64,000 bases of DNA, from positions 1 to 64,000 of the forward strand of contig JAUMWT010000001.1 of the NCBI GenBank assembly GCA_030529505.1. Reading direction: 5' to 3'. The notes under the pieces are model-generated. The model ran no database searches. It saw only the letters and a program-made list of their open reading frames with translations, and was not told where the DNA came from. The position numbers and the translations under genes were made by a program. The stretch comes from Allobrachymonas sp. (lineage in GTDB: Bacteria; Pseudomonadota; Gammaproteobacteria; Burkholderiales; Burkholderiaceae_C). This document shows, in pieces, positions 1-7,719 of this stretch (positions are counted from its first letter, which is position 1; each line of letters opens with the position of its first letter).

Positions 1-855
1 GCAGCACCCGCAGTTGCCAACGACACGTCGAAAGCAAAGTCGCCGAAGCCATCCGAACTGGCTGCAGCCAAGCAGGCGTCCAGCGCCAAGAGCCAGCGGG
101 CCCGAGCTGCAGAGGCGCCTGCCCCGCACCCCAATCACAACGAGTTCAGTCATTACATCGGCTCTGCTGCAGATATTGACCTGAACGACCCCGCCTCATC
201 CGAGAAAATCTTCTATCACCCGGAAAACTTTCTGCAAGGCCATGTGCAGCACGTGTTGCGGCTGGCCGCCAAAAACGGCACACCCATGCGCCTGGCTGGC
301 ATTGGCTTCAAGGCCATCGTGATTGATCCTGCGCATCAATGCGTGGTATCAGCCGTGCCTTTGCGTTCGCTGCTTTCGGCTGGCAGGATTCCTCTGGCTT
401 ACAAAAACATGCAGTTGAGCAGTATCTCTTCGCAAGAAGCCCTGCGGCTGGCGCAGGATTTTGAAACTTACAGCACTGAAAGCATTCTCTGGCAGTTGGC
501 CCTGTGCGCCTCACGTGGGCGCTTGCCAGCCAACACCTCGCTGGATGTCCCCATATCGCTGACGCACTGGCCGAACCTCACGCGTCTGCAGGCCCCCCCG
601 CATGCGGCCCGCATTTTCAGTTTGTGGGTTCGCCAAGGCGGCTCACTCAGGCAAACCGTCGAATCGCTGGACGTGCCGCAACGCTATGTTTTTGCGTTGT
701 ACAGTGCATGCAGTGCCATCGGGCTGATCCAGTTCGGCAAAAAACAGATGCGCTCGGCAGCCAATGCGCTTCAGCCCGAGCCTGCCGTACAGGTGCAGAA
801 AAAACAAGGCATGTTCCGCATGCTGATTGGCAAATTGAACGGATATTTTGATTAA
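1..855 (+). CDS. Uncharacterised protein, 5' end cut by the window
   Basis: The reading frame is open from base 1 to the TAA at 853-855, so at least 284 residues of a longer protein are visible. The first ~45 residues are Ala/Lys/Ser/Pro-rich and look like a disordered linker. The part from about residue 55 on is folded-looking, with a C-terminal stretch (FSLWVRQGGSLRQTVESLD) that resembles a small winged helix as in PATAN/DUF4388-type proteins; that resemblance is inference. A GTPase gene follows after 24 bp on the same strand, so it is probably co-transcribed with the signalling cluster. I do not recognise a named family with certainty. Confidence 0.7.
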   Translation, partial: AAPAVANDTSKAKSPKPSELAAAKQASSAKSQRARAAEAPAPHPNHNEFSHYIGSAADIDLNDPASSEKIFYHPENFLQGHVQHVLRLAAKNGTPMRLAGIGFKAIVIDPAHQCVVSAVPLRSLLSAGRIPLAYKNMQLSSISSQEALRLAQDFETYSTESILWQLALCASRGRLPANTSLDVPISLTHWPNLTRLQAPPHAARIFSLWVRQGGSLRQTVESLDVPQRYVFALYSACSAIGLIQFGKKQMRSAANALQPEPAVQVQKKQGMFRMLIGKLNGYFD

Positions 856-879
856 CCGAGAAAGCAGTACGAGATAGCC

Positions 880-1443
880 ATGCCCAATACCGCATACAAA
901 ATCATTTTCACCGGCCCGGTAGGCGCTGGCAAAACCACGGCCGTCAACGTCATCAGCGACATTCCTACCGTGCGCACAGAAAGCCCGGCCAGCGACATGA
1001 CGCGCGATCAAAAGCCCGAGACCACGGTGGCCATGGACTATGGCCGCATCGATTTGCCCAACGACACAGCCGTGCACCTGTACGGCACGCCGGGGCAGGA
1101 ACGCTTCGATTTCATGTGGGAAATTCTGGTTGAAGGCGGCATCGGCCTGGTTTTGCTGATCAACAACAGCCGCCCCAATCCGCTCAAAGACCTGGCTTTT
1201 TTCATTTCGGCCTTCAAGGACTTCATCCACAAAACCGCAGTCGTGATTGGTGTGACGCATTGCGATGAGCAATCGCAGCCCGGCGTTAAGGATTACCAGC
1301 GCGAACTCTCCGCCCTGGGCCTGCAGGGCATTCCGGTTTTTGAAGTCGATACCCGGCAGCGGCGCGACATCGTGCTGCTGATCGAGTCCCTGCTGTGTTC
1401 CATCGACCCCATGCTTGAAAGCAGCAAAGCGTCACAATCATGA
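880..1443 (+). CDS. MglA-like small Ras-superfamily GTPase (COG2229 type)
   Basis: This 187-residue protein is a single GTPase domain. G1 is GPVGAGKT at residues 12-19, a conserved TTVAMDYG switch I region follows, and G3 is the LYGTPGQERFDFMW block. G4 is THCD in place of the usual NKxD. It matches the COG2229/MglA-like group of bacterial signalling GTPases, which act with roadblock/LC7 partners in polarity and motility control (family knowledge). Its stop overlaps the next start as ATGA, so translation is coupled. Two roadblock-like proteins lie downstream, which supports a GTPase/regulator module. The pathway it controls is unknown. Confidence 0.88.
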   Translation: MPNTAYKIIFTGPVGAGKTTAVNVISDIPTVRTESPASDMTRDQKPETTVAMDYGRIDLPNDTAVHLYGTPGQERFDFMWEILVEGGIGLVLLINNSRPNPLKDLAFFISAFKDFIHKTAVVIGVTHCDEQSQPGVKDYQRELSALGLQGIPVFEVDTRQRRDIVLLIESLLCSIDPMLESSKASQS

Positions 1444-2084
1444 GCGATACACACGCCAACCCGCTCATTCCAGGCACATATCTTTTGCCTACGCCGGCTG
1501 GCGCGTTCGCGGCTGTTGCTGAACCGGGCAACAGCCGCTTGCGCGGGTTTCTGGCGGCCCTGCTCAAACAGAATGGCCGGGCAGAAGTCAACGACATCAA
1601 TTTGTGCCAATGGAGCGGCCTTTCCAAGCCGCAAGAGGCGCATGAATTTGCCCTGCGCCTGCAAAGACTGGGCTGGATACAGATCACTCGCGAGCCTTAC
1701 AAAGTCTCGACTGCGCCTTTGTCCCAAGTCCTGCCGGTGCTGCTGCCCGCCTTGAGTCGGGAAGGCAAGATTCTGCTGGCCGACACGCAAGGTTTGTATC
1801 TGCACAGCCACGGCTTTCCGCACGAAGCCGCAGAAGAAATATCCGCCCTTTCTGCCGACATTGCCAATATGCACGCCCGGCGCGCGGGGGTGATCAACCG
1901 CAACCTCGGCTTGAGCGGCAGCGCCTGGGCCCTGACCAATACGGCCGGGCACAGCCAGTTGGGGTTCTGGCCACTCTTCATTGGCTCTGAGCGTTTCGTG
2001 CTGGCCATTGCAGGCTCGCCTGCCTTCAACCAACCCCAATTGCTTGAGCTGATTTTTGCGCTGCACCACCGCTTTGGCAAATGA
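1440..2084 (+). CDS. Conserved protein with possible winged-helix and roadblock-like halves
   Basis: The 214-residue product starts inside the GTPase stop codon (4-bp ATGA overlap). Residues ~30-85 look like a small helical or winged-helix domain. Residues ~100-214 have the strand-helix rhythm of a roadblock/LC7 fold (ILLADTQGLYLHSHG, then a long helix, then strands ending in a helix), similar in layout to the protein at 2201-2563. This fold guess is inference from pattern only. No signal peptide or membrane segment is seen. The stop codon lies inside a 33-bp perfect palindrome. A role as partner or GAP-like regulator of the GTPase is plausible but unproven. Confidence 0.75.
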   Translation: MSDTHANPLIPGTYLLPTPAGAFAAVAEPGNSRLRGFLAALLKQNGRAEVNDINLCQWSGLSKPQEAHEFALRLQRLGWIQITREPYKVSTAPLSQVLPVLLPALSREGKILLADTQGLYLHSHGFPHEAAEEISALSADIANMHARRAGVINRNLGLSGSAWALTNTAGHSQLGFWPLFIGSERFVLAIAGSPAFNQPQLLELIFALHHRFGK

Positions 2085-2112
2085 TCGCCCAATCAGTGAT
2101 TGGGCGATCATT
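2080..2112. repeat. 33-bp perfect palindrome at the end of the GTPase operon
   Basis: Two 16-nt arms (AATGATCGCCCAATCA and its exact complement) flank a single G at 2096. It covers the stop codon at 2082-2084 and ends 4 bp before the sigma-54 -24 element. There is no T-tract directly after it, so it is not a classical terminator. It could be an operator, an mRNA-stabilising hairpin, or both. Confidence 0.85.
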
Positions 2113-2116
2113 GGAT

Positions 2117-2131
2117 TGGCACGAAATTTGC
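2117..2131 (+). promoter_or_regulatory. Sigma-54 (RpoN) -24/-12 promoter
   Basis: The sequence is TGGCACG, four bases (AAAT), then TTGC, which matches the RpoN consensus exactly; the GG at 2118-2119 and GC at 2130-2131 are 10 bp apart. Transcription would start near 2143, about 58 bp before the roadblock start codon at 2201. An enhancer-binding activator would be needed; none is encoded nearby. Confidence 0.82.
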
Positions 2132-2200
2132 CTTTTGTTGTTTCAGCAGTTCCTATCGTTTTTTGTTTTTGTTCGTTTCACTCATGAAAAGGAGGCTTCC

Positions 2201-2563
2201 ATGCTTGCAGACATGCTCAAATCCGTTCTTAACGACCTCAACGGCAGCTCGGCCGATATCGAGGCATCCGCCATCATCTCCATCGATGGCTTGATGATGG
2301 CCTCTCTCATGCCCCAGGGCTTTGACGAAGACCGCATGGGCGCCATGAGCGCAGCCATGCTCTCGCTGGGCGACCGCACCGCGCAAGAACTGGCGCGCGG
2401 CACGCTGGAACAGGTGCTCATCAAAGGCAACCAGGGCTTCGTGATTCTGACTGGCGCCGGCAAAGAGGCCGTAGTCACCGTGCTGGCCAAGCCCAATGCC
2501 AAGCTGGGCCTGATCTTTCTCGACGTTCGGCGTGCGGCAGAAAGCATCGCCAAGATGATCTGA
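2201..2563 (+). CDS. Roadblock/LC7 domain protein
   Basis: The start at 2201 is chosen because AAAAGGAGG lies just upstream; an upstream extension to 2081 would begin inside the palindrome and is rejected. The 120-residue product is a single roadblock/LC7 domain with the characteristic AIISIDGLMMASLMP opening and a GFVILTGAGKEAVVTVLA core. Such proteins (MglB, MglB-like) bind small GTPases as activating or scaffolding partners. It is the first gene behind the sigma-54 promoter and probably acts with the GTPase at 880-1443. No catalytic residues are expected. Confidence in the family is high; the cellular role is inferred. Confidence 0.9.
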   Translation: MLADMLKSVLNDLNGSSADIEASAIISIDGLMMASLMPQGFDEDRMGAMSAAMLSLGDRTAQELARGTLEQVLIKGNQGFVILTGAGKEAVVTVLAKPNAKLGLIFLDVRRAAESIAKMI

Positions 2564-2707
2564 TCGCTGGTCGGCGGGTTTTGACAACCCCGGCGGCCAC
2601 ACCCGTTTTCTCCGCTTCCTTTTTGTGCCAACCGGGCTTTGCCTGAGGCGTGCACAGTTCACGTACGCGGTGCTGGTACTGAACGGATGATTTTCACGAG
2701 GACGATC

Positions 2708-3193
2708 ATGAAAGATATGGATCCCAGCCAGATTGTTGGTAGCGCCAAGGAATACACGCTGACCCATCATGACGGGTCACAGCGCAAGGTTTTCGTTACC
2801 GACATCGAAACCGACTTCCCCGAGGGCAAGCTGATTGTTTCCCTCACCAACACCGAAGGCATCATCACCAAATGCAATCAGGCCTTTGTGGATATGTCCG
2901 GCTATTCGCACGATGAGCTGATCGGGCAGCCGCACAGCATCCTGCGCCATCCCGATTTGCCCAAAGCCGCTTTTGCCGATTTGTGGGCCACCGTGCAGGC
3001 CGGCAAGAAATGGCGCGGCTACGTCAAAAATCTGCGCAAAGACGGCGGCTACTACTGGGTGCACGCCGTGGTGGTGCCCAATATCCGCGCGGGCAAGATC
3101 ATTGGCTACACCTCGGTGCGCCGCAAGCCCTCGCGCACCAAGATCGAAGCAGTCATTCCGGTGTATGCAGACCTCAAAGCCAAGGAGGCATGA
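2708..3193 (+). CDS. Aer-type PAS domain sensor protein
   Basis: The start at 2708 has GAGG seven bases upstream; ATG 2687 is an alternative. The 161-residue protein is essentially one PAS domain. It shows the aerotaxis-receptor signature: NQAFVDMSGYSHDELIGQPH, RHPDLPKAAFADLW, then GKKWRGYVKNLRKDG and YYWVHAVVVP. In Aer this PAS type binds FAD and reports redox state (family knowledge); cofactor binding here is inferred. It has no HAMP, MCP signalling or kinase domain, so it must pass its signal by protein contact. Its stop overlaps the start region of the next gene (GGAGGCATGATG), indicating tight coupling. Confidence 0.9.
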   Translation: MKDMDPSQIVGSAKEYTLTHHDGSQRKVFVTDIETDFPEGKLIVSLTNTEGIITKCNQAFVDMSGYSHDELIGQPHSILRHPDLPKAAFADLWATVQAGKKWRGYVKNLRKDGGYYWVHAVVVPNIRAGKIIGYTSVRRKPSRTKIEAVIPVYADLKAKEA

Positions 3194-3942
3194 TGACAAC
3201 GTTCAATCTATCCGTCAGTCCGGACTTCGGTGCAGACAAACTCGCCTCTTGGCACATCTTCAACACCTGGCTGCAAAAAAAGCTGGGCATCGGCTGCCAC
3301 CTGGCCCTTTACGACAGCTTTGAAAAGCAGCGCGAAGCCATCGCCGCCGATCAAATCGACCTGATCTACGCCAACCCGGCCGACGCGGCCATGCTCGTGC
3401 GCGAAAAGCAATTCATCGCCATTGCCCACCCCGACAATCTGGCGGACGAAGCCGTGGTGGCCGTATCGGCCAACTCGCCCGTCAAGCGCGTGGAAGACCT
3501 CAAGCCCGGCATCACCGTGGCCTCCAGCGGCGACCCCGACGTGCTGATGATGGGCATGATCATGCTCGAACCGGCCGACATCACGCCCGCAGACGTGAAG
3601 CAAACCACCTGCGCCACCTACGTGCTGATCGCCAAAGCCCTCATGACCGGCACGGCCGACGTGGGCATTTTCCCGGCCCGTGGCTTTGACGGCCTGTCGG
3701 CCATCGTGCGCGGCTCGCTGCACCCCCTGGTGCGCAGCCAGATCAGCGTGGTGCGCCACATGCTGCTGGCCGGGCCCAAGTTCGCCCCCCACGCCGCCCA
3801 GTTGCAGCAAGCCTTGGCCGGCATGGCCAACGACCCCAAAGAGGCAGCCATCCTCAAAGACCTGGGGCTGAACCGCTGGGAAATCACGCCGCAAGAAGAA
3901 GTCGAATTCATGATCGACCTGATGCACACGCTGATTGACTGA
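3193..3942 (+). CDS. PhnD/SsuA-like substrate-binding-fold protein without signal peptide
   Basis: The 249-residue protein has the periplasmic-binding-protein type 2 pattern of phosphate/phosphonate-binding PhnD proteins: IDLIYANPADAAMLVRE, then DLKPGITVASSGDPDV, then ADVGIFPARGF. Start 3193 is preferred because AAGGAGG ends 4 nt before it; ATG 3190 is too close. The N-terminus begins directly with the first beta strand, and neither a signal peptide nor a lipobox is present. It should therefore be cytoplasmic, unlike transport-linked homologues. No permease or ATPase gene is adjacent. Together with the PAS and roadblock genes it looks like a ligand sensor rather than a transporter part. Confidence 0.82.
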   Translation: MTTFNLSVSPDFGADKLASWHIFNTWLQKKLGIGCHLALYDSFEKQREAIAADQIDLIYANPADAAMLVREKQFIAIAHPDNLADEAVVAVSANSPVKRVEDLKPGITVASSGDPDVLMMGMIMLEPADITPADVKQTTCATYVLIAKALMTGTADVGIFPARGFDGLSAIVRGSLHPLVRSQISVVRHMLLAGPKFAPHAAQLQQALAGMANDPKEAAILKDLGLNRWEITPQEEVEFMIDLMHTLID

Positions 3943-4034
3943 TCGGCGCTCAGCCTTCGGCACACGCTGTCATCCAGCAAACGCAGGCCACCGTTGGCCT
4001 GCTATCGGATCGGCTCGCAGCAGCTTGCCGCCCT

Positions 4035-4070
4035 GCCCGGTTCACCGCAAGGTTGACCGGGCTTTGTTTT
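4035..4070 (+). terminator. Rho-independent terminator after the roadblock-PAS-PhnD operon
   Basis: GCCCGGT (4035-4041) pairs with ACCGGGC (4056-4062), followed by TTTGTTTT. It lies about 90 bp after the PhnD-like stop and ends the plus-strand cluster. Confidence 0.75.
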
Positions 4071-4190
4071 CCTGGCACTTGAAGCAAGCCCGGCTTTGAA
4101 AGGCCAATCGATGAAGCAGCTCTGGCGCGCTCATGCCCTGGGCAGCAAGGCGAGACATTTCCAATGCTCCACTGGCCTGATGAATGAAGG

Positions 4191-5075
4191 TTAACGCCGC
4201 CCCAGCAGCATGCGCCGCATATGGGCCAGGTCAACGATGACGCCGCCTGCCTCGTCTCGGCCCTGTGCGCCCTGCACCGCATGGCCGTAGAGGATTTCAA
4301 AACTCAAGTGCAGTTGCCCATCGGGCTGGGTCAAGGCTTCTTGCACGGCTTCGTGCCAGGCTTGCAGCCAGCCTTTGCCTCGCGTGATCTGGCTGCGCGC
4401 AGATGAAAGATTGCGCCCCAGTTCGCGCAGTTCTTGCAACAGGCGCTGCGGCGTGGCAAAGCTCAGGGTGATGCGTTCGGCATCCATCACCACGTCGGCA
4501 AAGCCAGCTTGCTGCACGGCGTCGCCCCAATCGTGCAGGTCGGCAAAAGCGTGGCAAGGCGCGCCCCAGCCCTTGTGACGGTACAGGCTGCGCAACTCTT
4601 GCAGGCTGGCCGGGCCGAGCACGGAAAACATCACGAAGCCCTCTGGCGCAAGCAAGCGCCGCCATTGGGCCAGCGTTGCGCGAGGATCGGGCGCCTTGTC
4701 CAGCACCAGATTGGCCCAGAGCAGATCGATGCTGCCGGGCGGGGGCTGCTGCGCGTGCGGCTGGCGGTTGCCTGCATCGCTGGCTGCGGCTGATGCCAGC
4801 GGCTGCCTGGCCCTCGGTATCGCTGGCATGCGCCAGGCTTGCGCTTGCGGGTAGCGTTGCAGCAGCGCGGCGTGCGCTTGCAAGCCACCCTGCTCGGCCT
4901 GCCAGTGCAGCCATTGCTGGGGTTGCAGTTTGATCAGATCCAGCCGCTGCAGCATGCGCTGCGCCACCTCTTCATGCAACCAGGGGCTGTGGAGCGGACG
5001 TTGTCGCTGCCAGCGCTGCGCCGCAATGGGATCCAGATCGGCAGACAGAGAGGGGGCGACAGAAGAAGCGGGCAT
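4191..5075 (-). CDS. BioC-like methyltransferase-fold protein, degenerate SAM motif
   Basis: The 294-residue product, starting at the ATG at 5075, resembles the C-terminal two thirds of class I methyltransferases of the BioC group: SIDLLWANLVLDKAPDPRAT and EGFVMFSVLGPASLQELR. The expected glycine-rich motif I (VLDLGCGTG) is replaced by LHWQAEQGGLQAH near residue 60, so SAM binding is doubtful. Such diverged copies beside comF are often labelled biotin-synthesis proteins, but I see no other bio gene here. The gene is divergent from comF with ~270 bp between them. Earlier in-frame starts would add a hydrophobic leader and are less likely. Confidence 0.7.
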   Translation of the reverse strand: MPASSVAPSLSADLDPIAAQRWQRQRPLHSPWLHEEVAQRMLQRLDLIKLQPQQWLHWQAEQGGLQAHAALLQRYPQAQAWRMPAIPRARQPLASAAASDAGNRQPHAQQPPPGSIDLLWANLVLDKAPDPRATLAQWRRLLAPEGFVMFSVLGPASLQELRSLYRHKGWGAPCHAFADLHDWGDAVQQAGFADVVMDAERITLSFATPQRLLQELRELGRNLSSARSQITRGKGWLQAWHEAVQEALTQPDGQLHLSFEILYGHAVQGAQGRDEAGGVIVDLAHMRRMLLGRR

Positions 5076-5345
5076 GGCGCAGCGAGAAAACAGCAAAGCA
5101 ACAGCGAGACAACAACCAAATAACAACCAAAAGGCCAGCAAAATCCGGCAAGTATAGTCAGAGCCCTGTTTGTGCATTTGGGCCGCCGCCTGCCTGGAAA
5201 TGCGCTGATGCAAAGGCACAGCCGCGCATGTATTCACGCAGTATTACGATGCAGCAGACTGCCCGATCAGCGAGCAGCCCGACTACCGCGCCACATCGTC
5301 GATTCGCCCGTCTCAGCAAGCTTGTTCAACAGACCTTGATTTTTG

Positions 5346-6245
5346 ATGAACTTCAAACGCGCCTCAGCCGACTGGCCCCGCTTGGCTTGGAAGCTACCCA
5401 GCCAATGCGTGATTTGCCATGCCTGGCCGGCCGAAAGCATTTGTCACGCCTGCCGTCAAGCCCATGCGCCCGTGCAGCGGCGCTGCGCCGCTTGCGCCTT
5501 GCTGTTGCCAGCCTTGCAGATTGAGGCACAAAGCGCAGCAATACACGCACCAAACGCAGCCGATGCGGTTTTGGCAATCCAGCATCGATCATCCGGCACA
5601 CCGCCCAACGGCACGCCCCCCGCACTGGCACAAACCCCATCGCAGCCAGGCACTTTGGAGGCTGGCGCCTTGTGTGCCGACTGTTTGCGCCAGCCGCTGG
5701 CGGGAGTGGATACCTGCCATGCTGCCGTTTCTTACGCCTGGCCCTGGCAACAGTGCGTGGACGGCTTCAAATTCGGCGCCCAAACGGGTTGGGCCCATGC
5801 CTTTGCCGAATTGATGTTGCAGAACACGCCAGCGCAGCAGGCCCTGCGTGGCTGCGATTGGCTCATCCCCATGCCTTTGCACCCTCTGCGGTTGGCTGAA
5901 CGCGGCTTTAACCAATCCCTCTTGCTGGCCCAGGCGCTGCGTGCGGCCGCCCACCGCCAGCAGCCCCTATCGCCCCATCAGGCCCGGTTGAGCCGCCAGG
6001 CTTTGCTGCGGGTGCGCCACACCCAAACGCAAAGCCGCCTGCCCCTGGCCGCGCGGCTGCGCAATGTGCACGGCGCTTTTGCCGTGACCCCTGAACAAGT
6101 TGCTGCCCTGAAGGGCAAACGCATCGCGCTGGTGGACGATGTGATGACCAGCGGCGCTTCGGTGCTGGCCGCTGCACAGGCCCTGCGCGCTGTGGGCGTG
6201 ACCCAGTTGCAGGTGCTGGTGTTTGCCCGCACCGAAAAAAGCTGA
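5346..6245 (+). CDS. comF: ComF family phosphoribosyltransferase-like protein
   Basis: The 299-residue protein has an N-terminal zinc-finger-like Cys cluster (CVICHAWPAESICHAC, then CAAC and later CADC). A type I phosphoribosyltransferase domain follows, with LIPMPLHPLRLAERGFNQ and the PRPP-loop motif RIALVDDVMTSGAS. ComF proteins are needed for DNA uptake during transformation and may help primosome loading (family knowledge). An Ala/Pro/Thr-rich insert at residues ~60-105 separates the Cys pairs. A TTG at 5343 directly precedes the chosen ATG; no strong Shine-Dalgarno is seen for either. Confidence 0.88.
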   Translation: MNFKRASADWPRLAWKLPSQCVICHAWPAESICHACRQAHAPVQRRCAACALLLPALQIEAQSAAIHAPNAADAVLAIQHRSSGTPPNGTPPALAQTPSQPGTLEAGALCADCLRQPLAGVDTCHAAVSYAWPWQQCVDGFKFGAQTGWAHAFAELMLQNTPAQQALRGCDWLIPMPLHPLRLAERGFNQSLLLAQALRAAAHRQQPLSPHQARLSRQALLRVRHTQTQSRLPLAARLRNVHGAFAVTPEQVAALKGKRIALVDDVMTSGASVLAAAQALRAVGVTQLQVLVFARTEKS

Positions 6246-6747
6246 ATCCGTTGGGGCAAGGCTTGTTGATGGTTGCTGCATGAAGCGGTTTTGCCCGATG
6301 CAATGGCCCACAAAGAGCAAGCAAAACAAGGGGCAAGAATCTTTCCCGCAACACGCAAACGCTCGCAGAGGGTTTTCTCTAACGGCACGCGCCCTTGCAT
6401 GCCCTGCCCGCCCTCTACAATGCCTGCTCTCAGCGATGAGCGCCCCCTTTTTCATCCTGCCTGCCACTCGACAAAGTCCCGTTGGCGATACGCTACGCGA
6501 GGCGATTGGGTATGGCGCGAGATGCAATGCCAGACGCCCATCACAAAACACGCCGCAATGCATCGCCCCTGTGGCGCAGCAGATTGCTGGAGCAGCCTGG
6601 CAAGGCCGCAAACCGCTTGCAGCAAGGAGCCAAGCACAATCCAGGCGCCTTTGATGGGATTTTGAACAGGCTCCAAGATCAAAGCGGCAGAGCGCTTGCA
6701 GTTTGCCGCCAGCCGTTTGGGGCAAAGTTTTTTCAAGGAATCCGATT
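6246..6747. other. 502-bp gap between comF and pyrE
   Basis: Open frames here on both strands have no recognisable domain or ribosome site and look random. I see no tRNA, clear terminator or repeat. It presumably contains the pyrE promoter, which I could not place. Confidence 0.5.
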
Positions 6748-7461
6748 TTGAACACAGCAGCACTTTCCACACTCCCAGCCGCCCCTGCCGGGCAAGACGA
6801 ACTGGCCCGGCAATTCGTGGCCTTTGCCGTGCAATGCGGCGTTTTGCGCTTTGGCGATTTCACCACCAAGGCCGGGCGGCAGTCGCCCTATTTCTTCAAC
6901 GCCGGTTTGTTCAACGATGGCGCCATGCTCGGCCGCCTGGCCCAGTTTTATGCCCAGCGCATCGTAGCCAGCGGCATGGAATGCGACATGCTGTTCGGCC
7001 CGGCCTACAAGGGCATTCCGCTGGTGGCGGCTGTGGCCATTGAACTGGCGCGCATGGGCCGCAACCTGCCCTTTGCCTACAACCGCAAGGAAGCCAAAGA
7101 CCACGGCGAAGGCGGCAGCCTGGTGGGCGCGCCTTTGCAGGGCCGGGTGCTGATCGTGGATGACGTGATGTCGGCCGGTACCGCCGTGCGCGAATCCATC
7201 GCCCTGATTCGCGCCGCCCAGGCCACCCCGGCGGCCGTGGCCGTGGCGCTGGATCGCCAGGAAAAAGCCACCGAAAACGGCCAGGACGTGCCCTACAGCG
7301 CCGTGCAATACGTGCGCACGCAATTGGGCATGCAGGTATGCGCCATCGCCACATTGGACGATTTGCTGGCTTATTTGTCGGCATCTGCGCCCAACGGCGG
7401 CGATCTTTGCGCCCATTACACGCGGGTTTTGTCATACCGCGCCCAATATGGCGTGAGCTGA
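6748..7461 (+). CDS. pyrE: Orotate phosphoribosyltransferase
   Basis: PyrE joins orotate and PRPP to give orotidine 5'-phosphate in de novo pyrimidine synthesis. The 237-residue product contains GDFTTKAGRQSPYFFNAGLF, the orotate/PRPP contact region (YNRKEAKDHGEGG) and the PRPP loop RVLIVDDVMSAGTA. A TTG start at 6748 is chosen: AAGGA lies 8 nt upstream and the protein length fits; the upstream ATG 6703 would add 15 unlikely residues. It stands alone here, but pyrD and its electron-transfer subunit occur at 20.3-22.1 kb. Confidence 0.95.
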   Translation: MNTAALSTLPAAPAGQDELARQFVAFAVQCGVLRFGDFTTKAGRQSPYFFNAGLFNDGAMLGRLAQFYAQRIVASGMECDMLFGPAYKGIPLVAAVAIELARMGRNLPFAYNRKEAKDHGEGGSLVGAPLQGRVLIVDDVMSAGTAVRESIALIRAAQATPAAVAVALDRQEKATENGQDVPYSAVQYVRTQLGMQVCAIATLDDLLAYLSASAPNGGDLCAHYTRVLSYRAQYGVS

Positions 7462-7719
7462 TGTGGCGTGAGCTGACGGCCTTTCACTGTGCATTTGTCC
7501 AGTTTGAGCGGCAAAAGCAAGTGCAAGAAACGTCAGCCATATGCCCCTGCCCGGCTTCTCCTGCCGTCAGCCTCAAGTGCGGCACGCAGCTCTTTCGTGA
7601 AAGATCTCACGCTTTCAGCCCAAGAATTTCCTTTTGTCGCTGCAGGCGCGTGCAACCCCCTGATTTGGCATGAACCTTGCTGCTTTTTTACTTGAACTTT
7701 CATGAACCAAGTCTCTGCC

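Noticed and set aside
6223..6665. Two plus-strand frames between comF and pyrE
   Set aside because: No ribosome site, no similarity pattern, composition unlike coding sequence.
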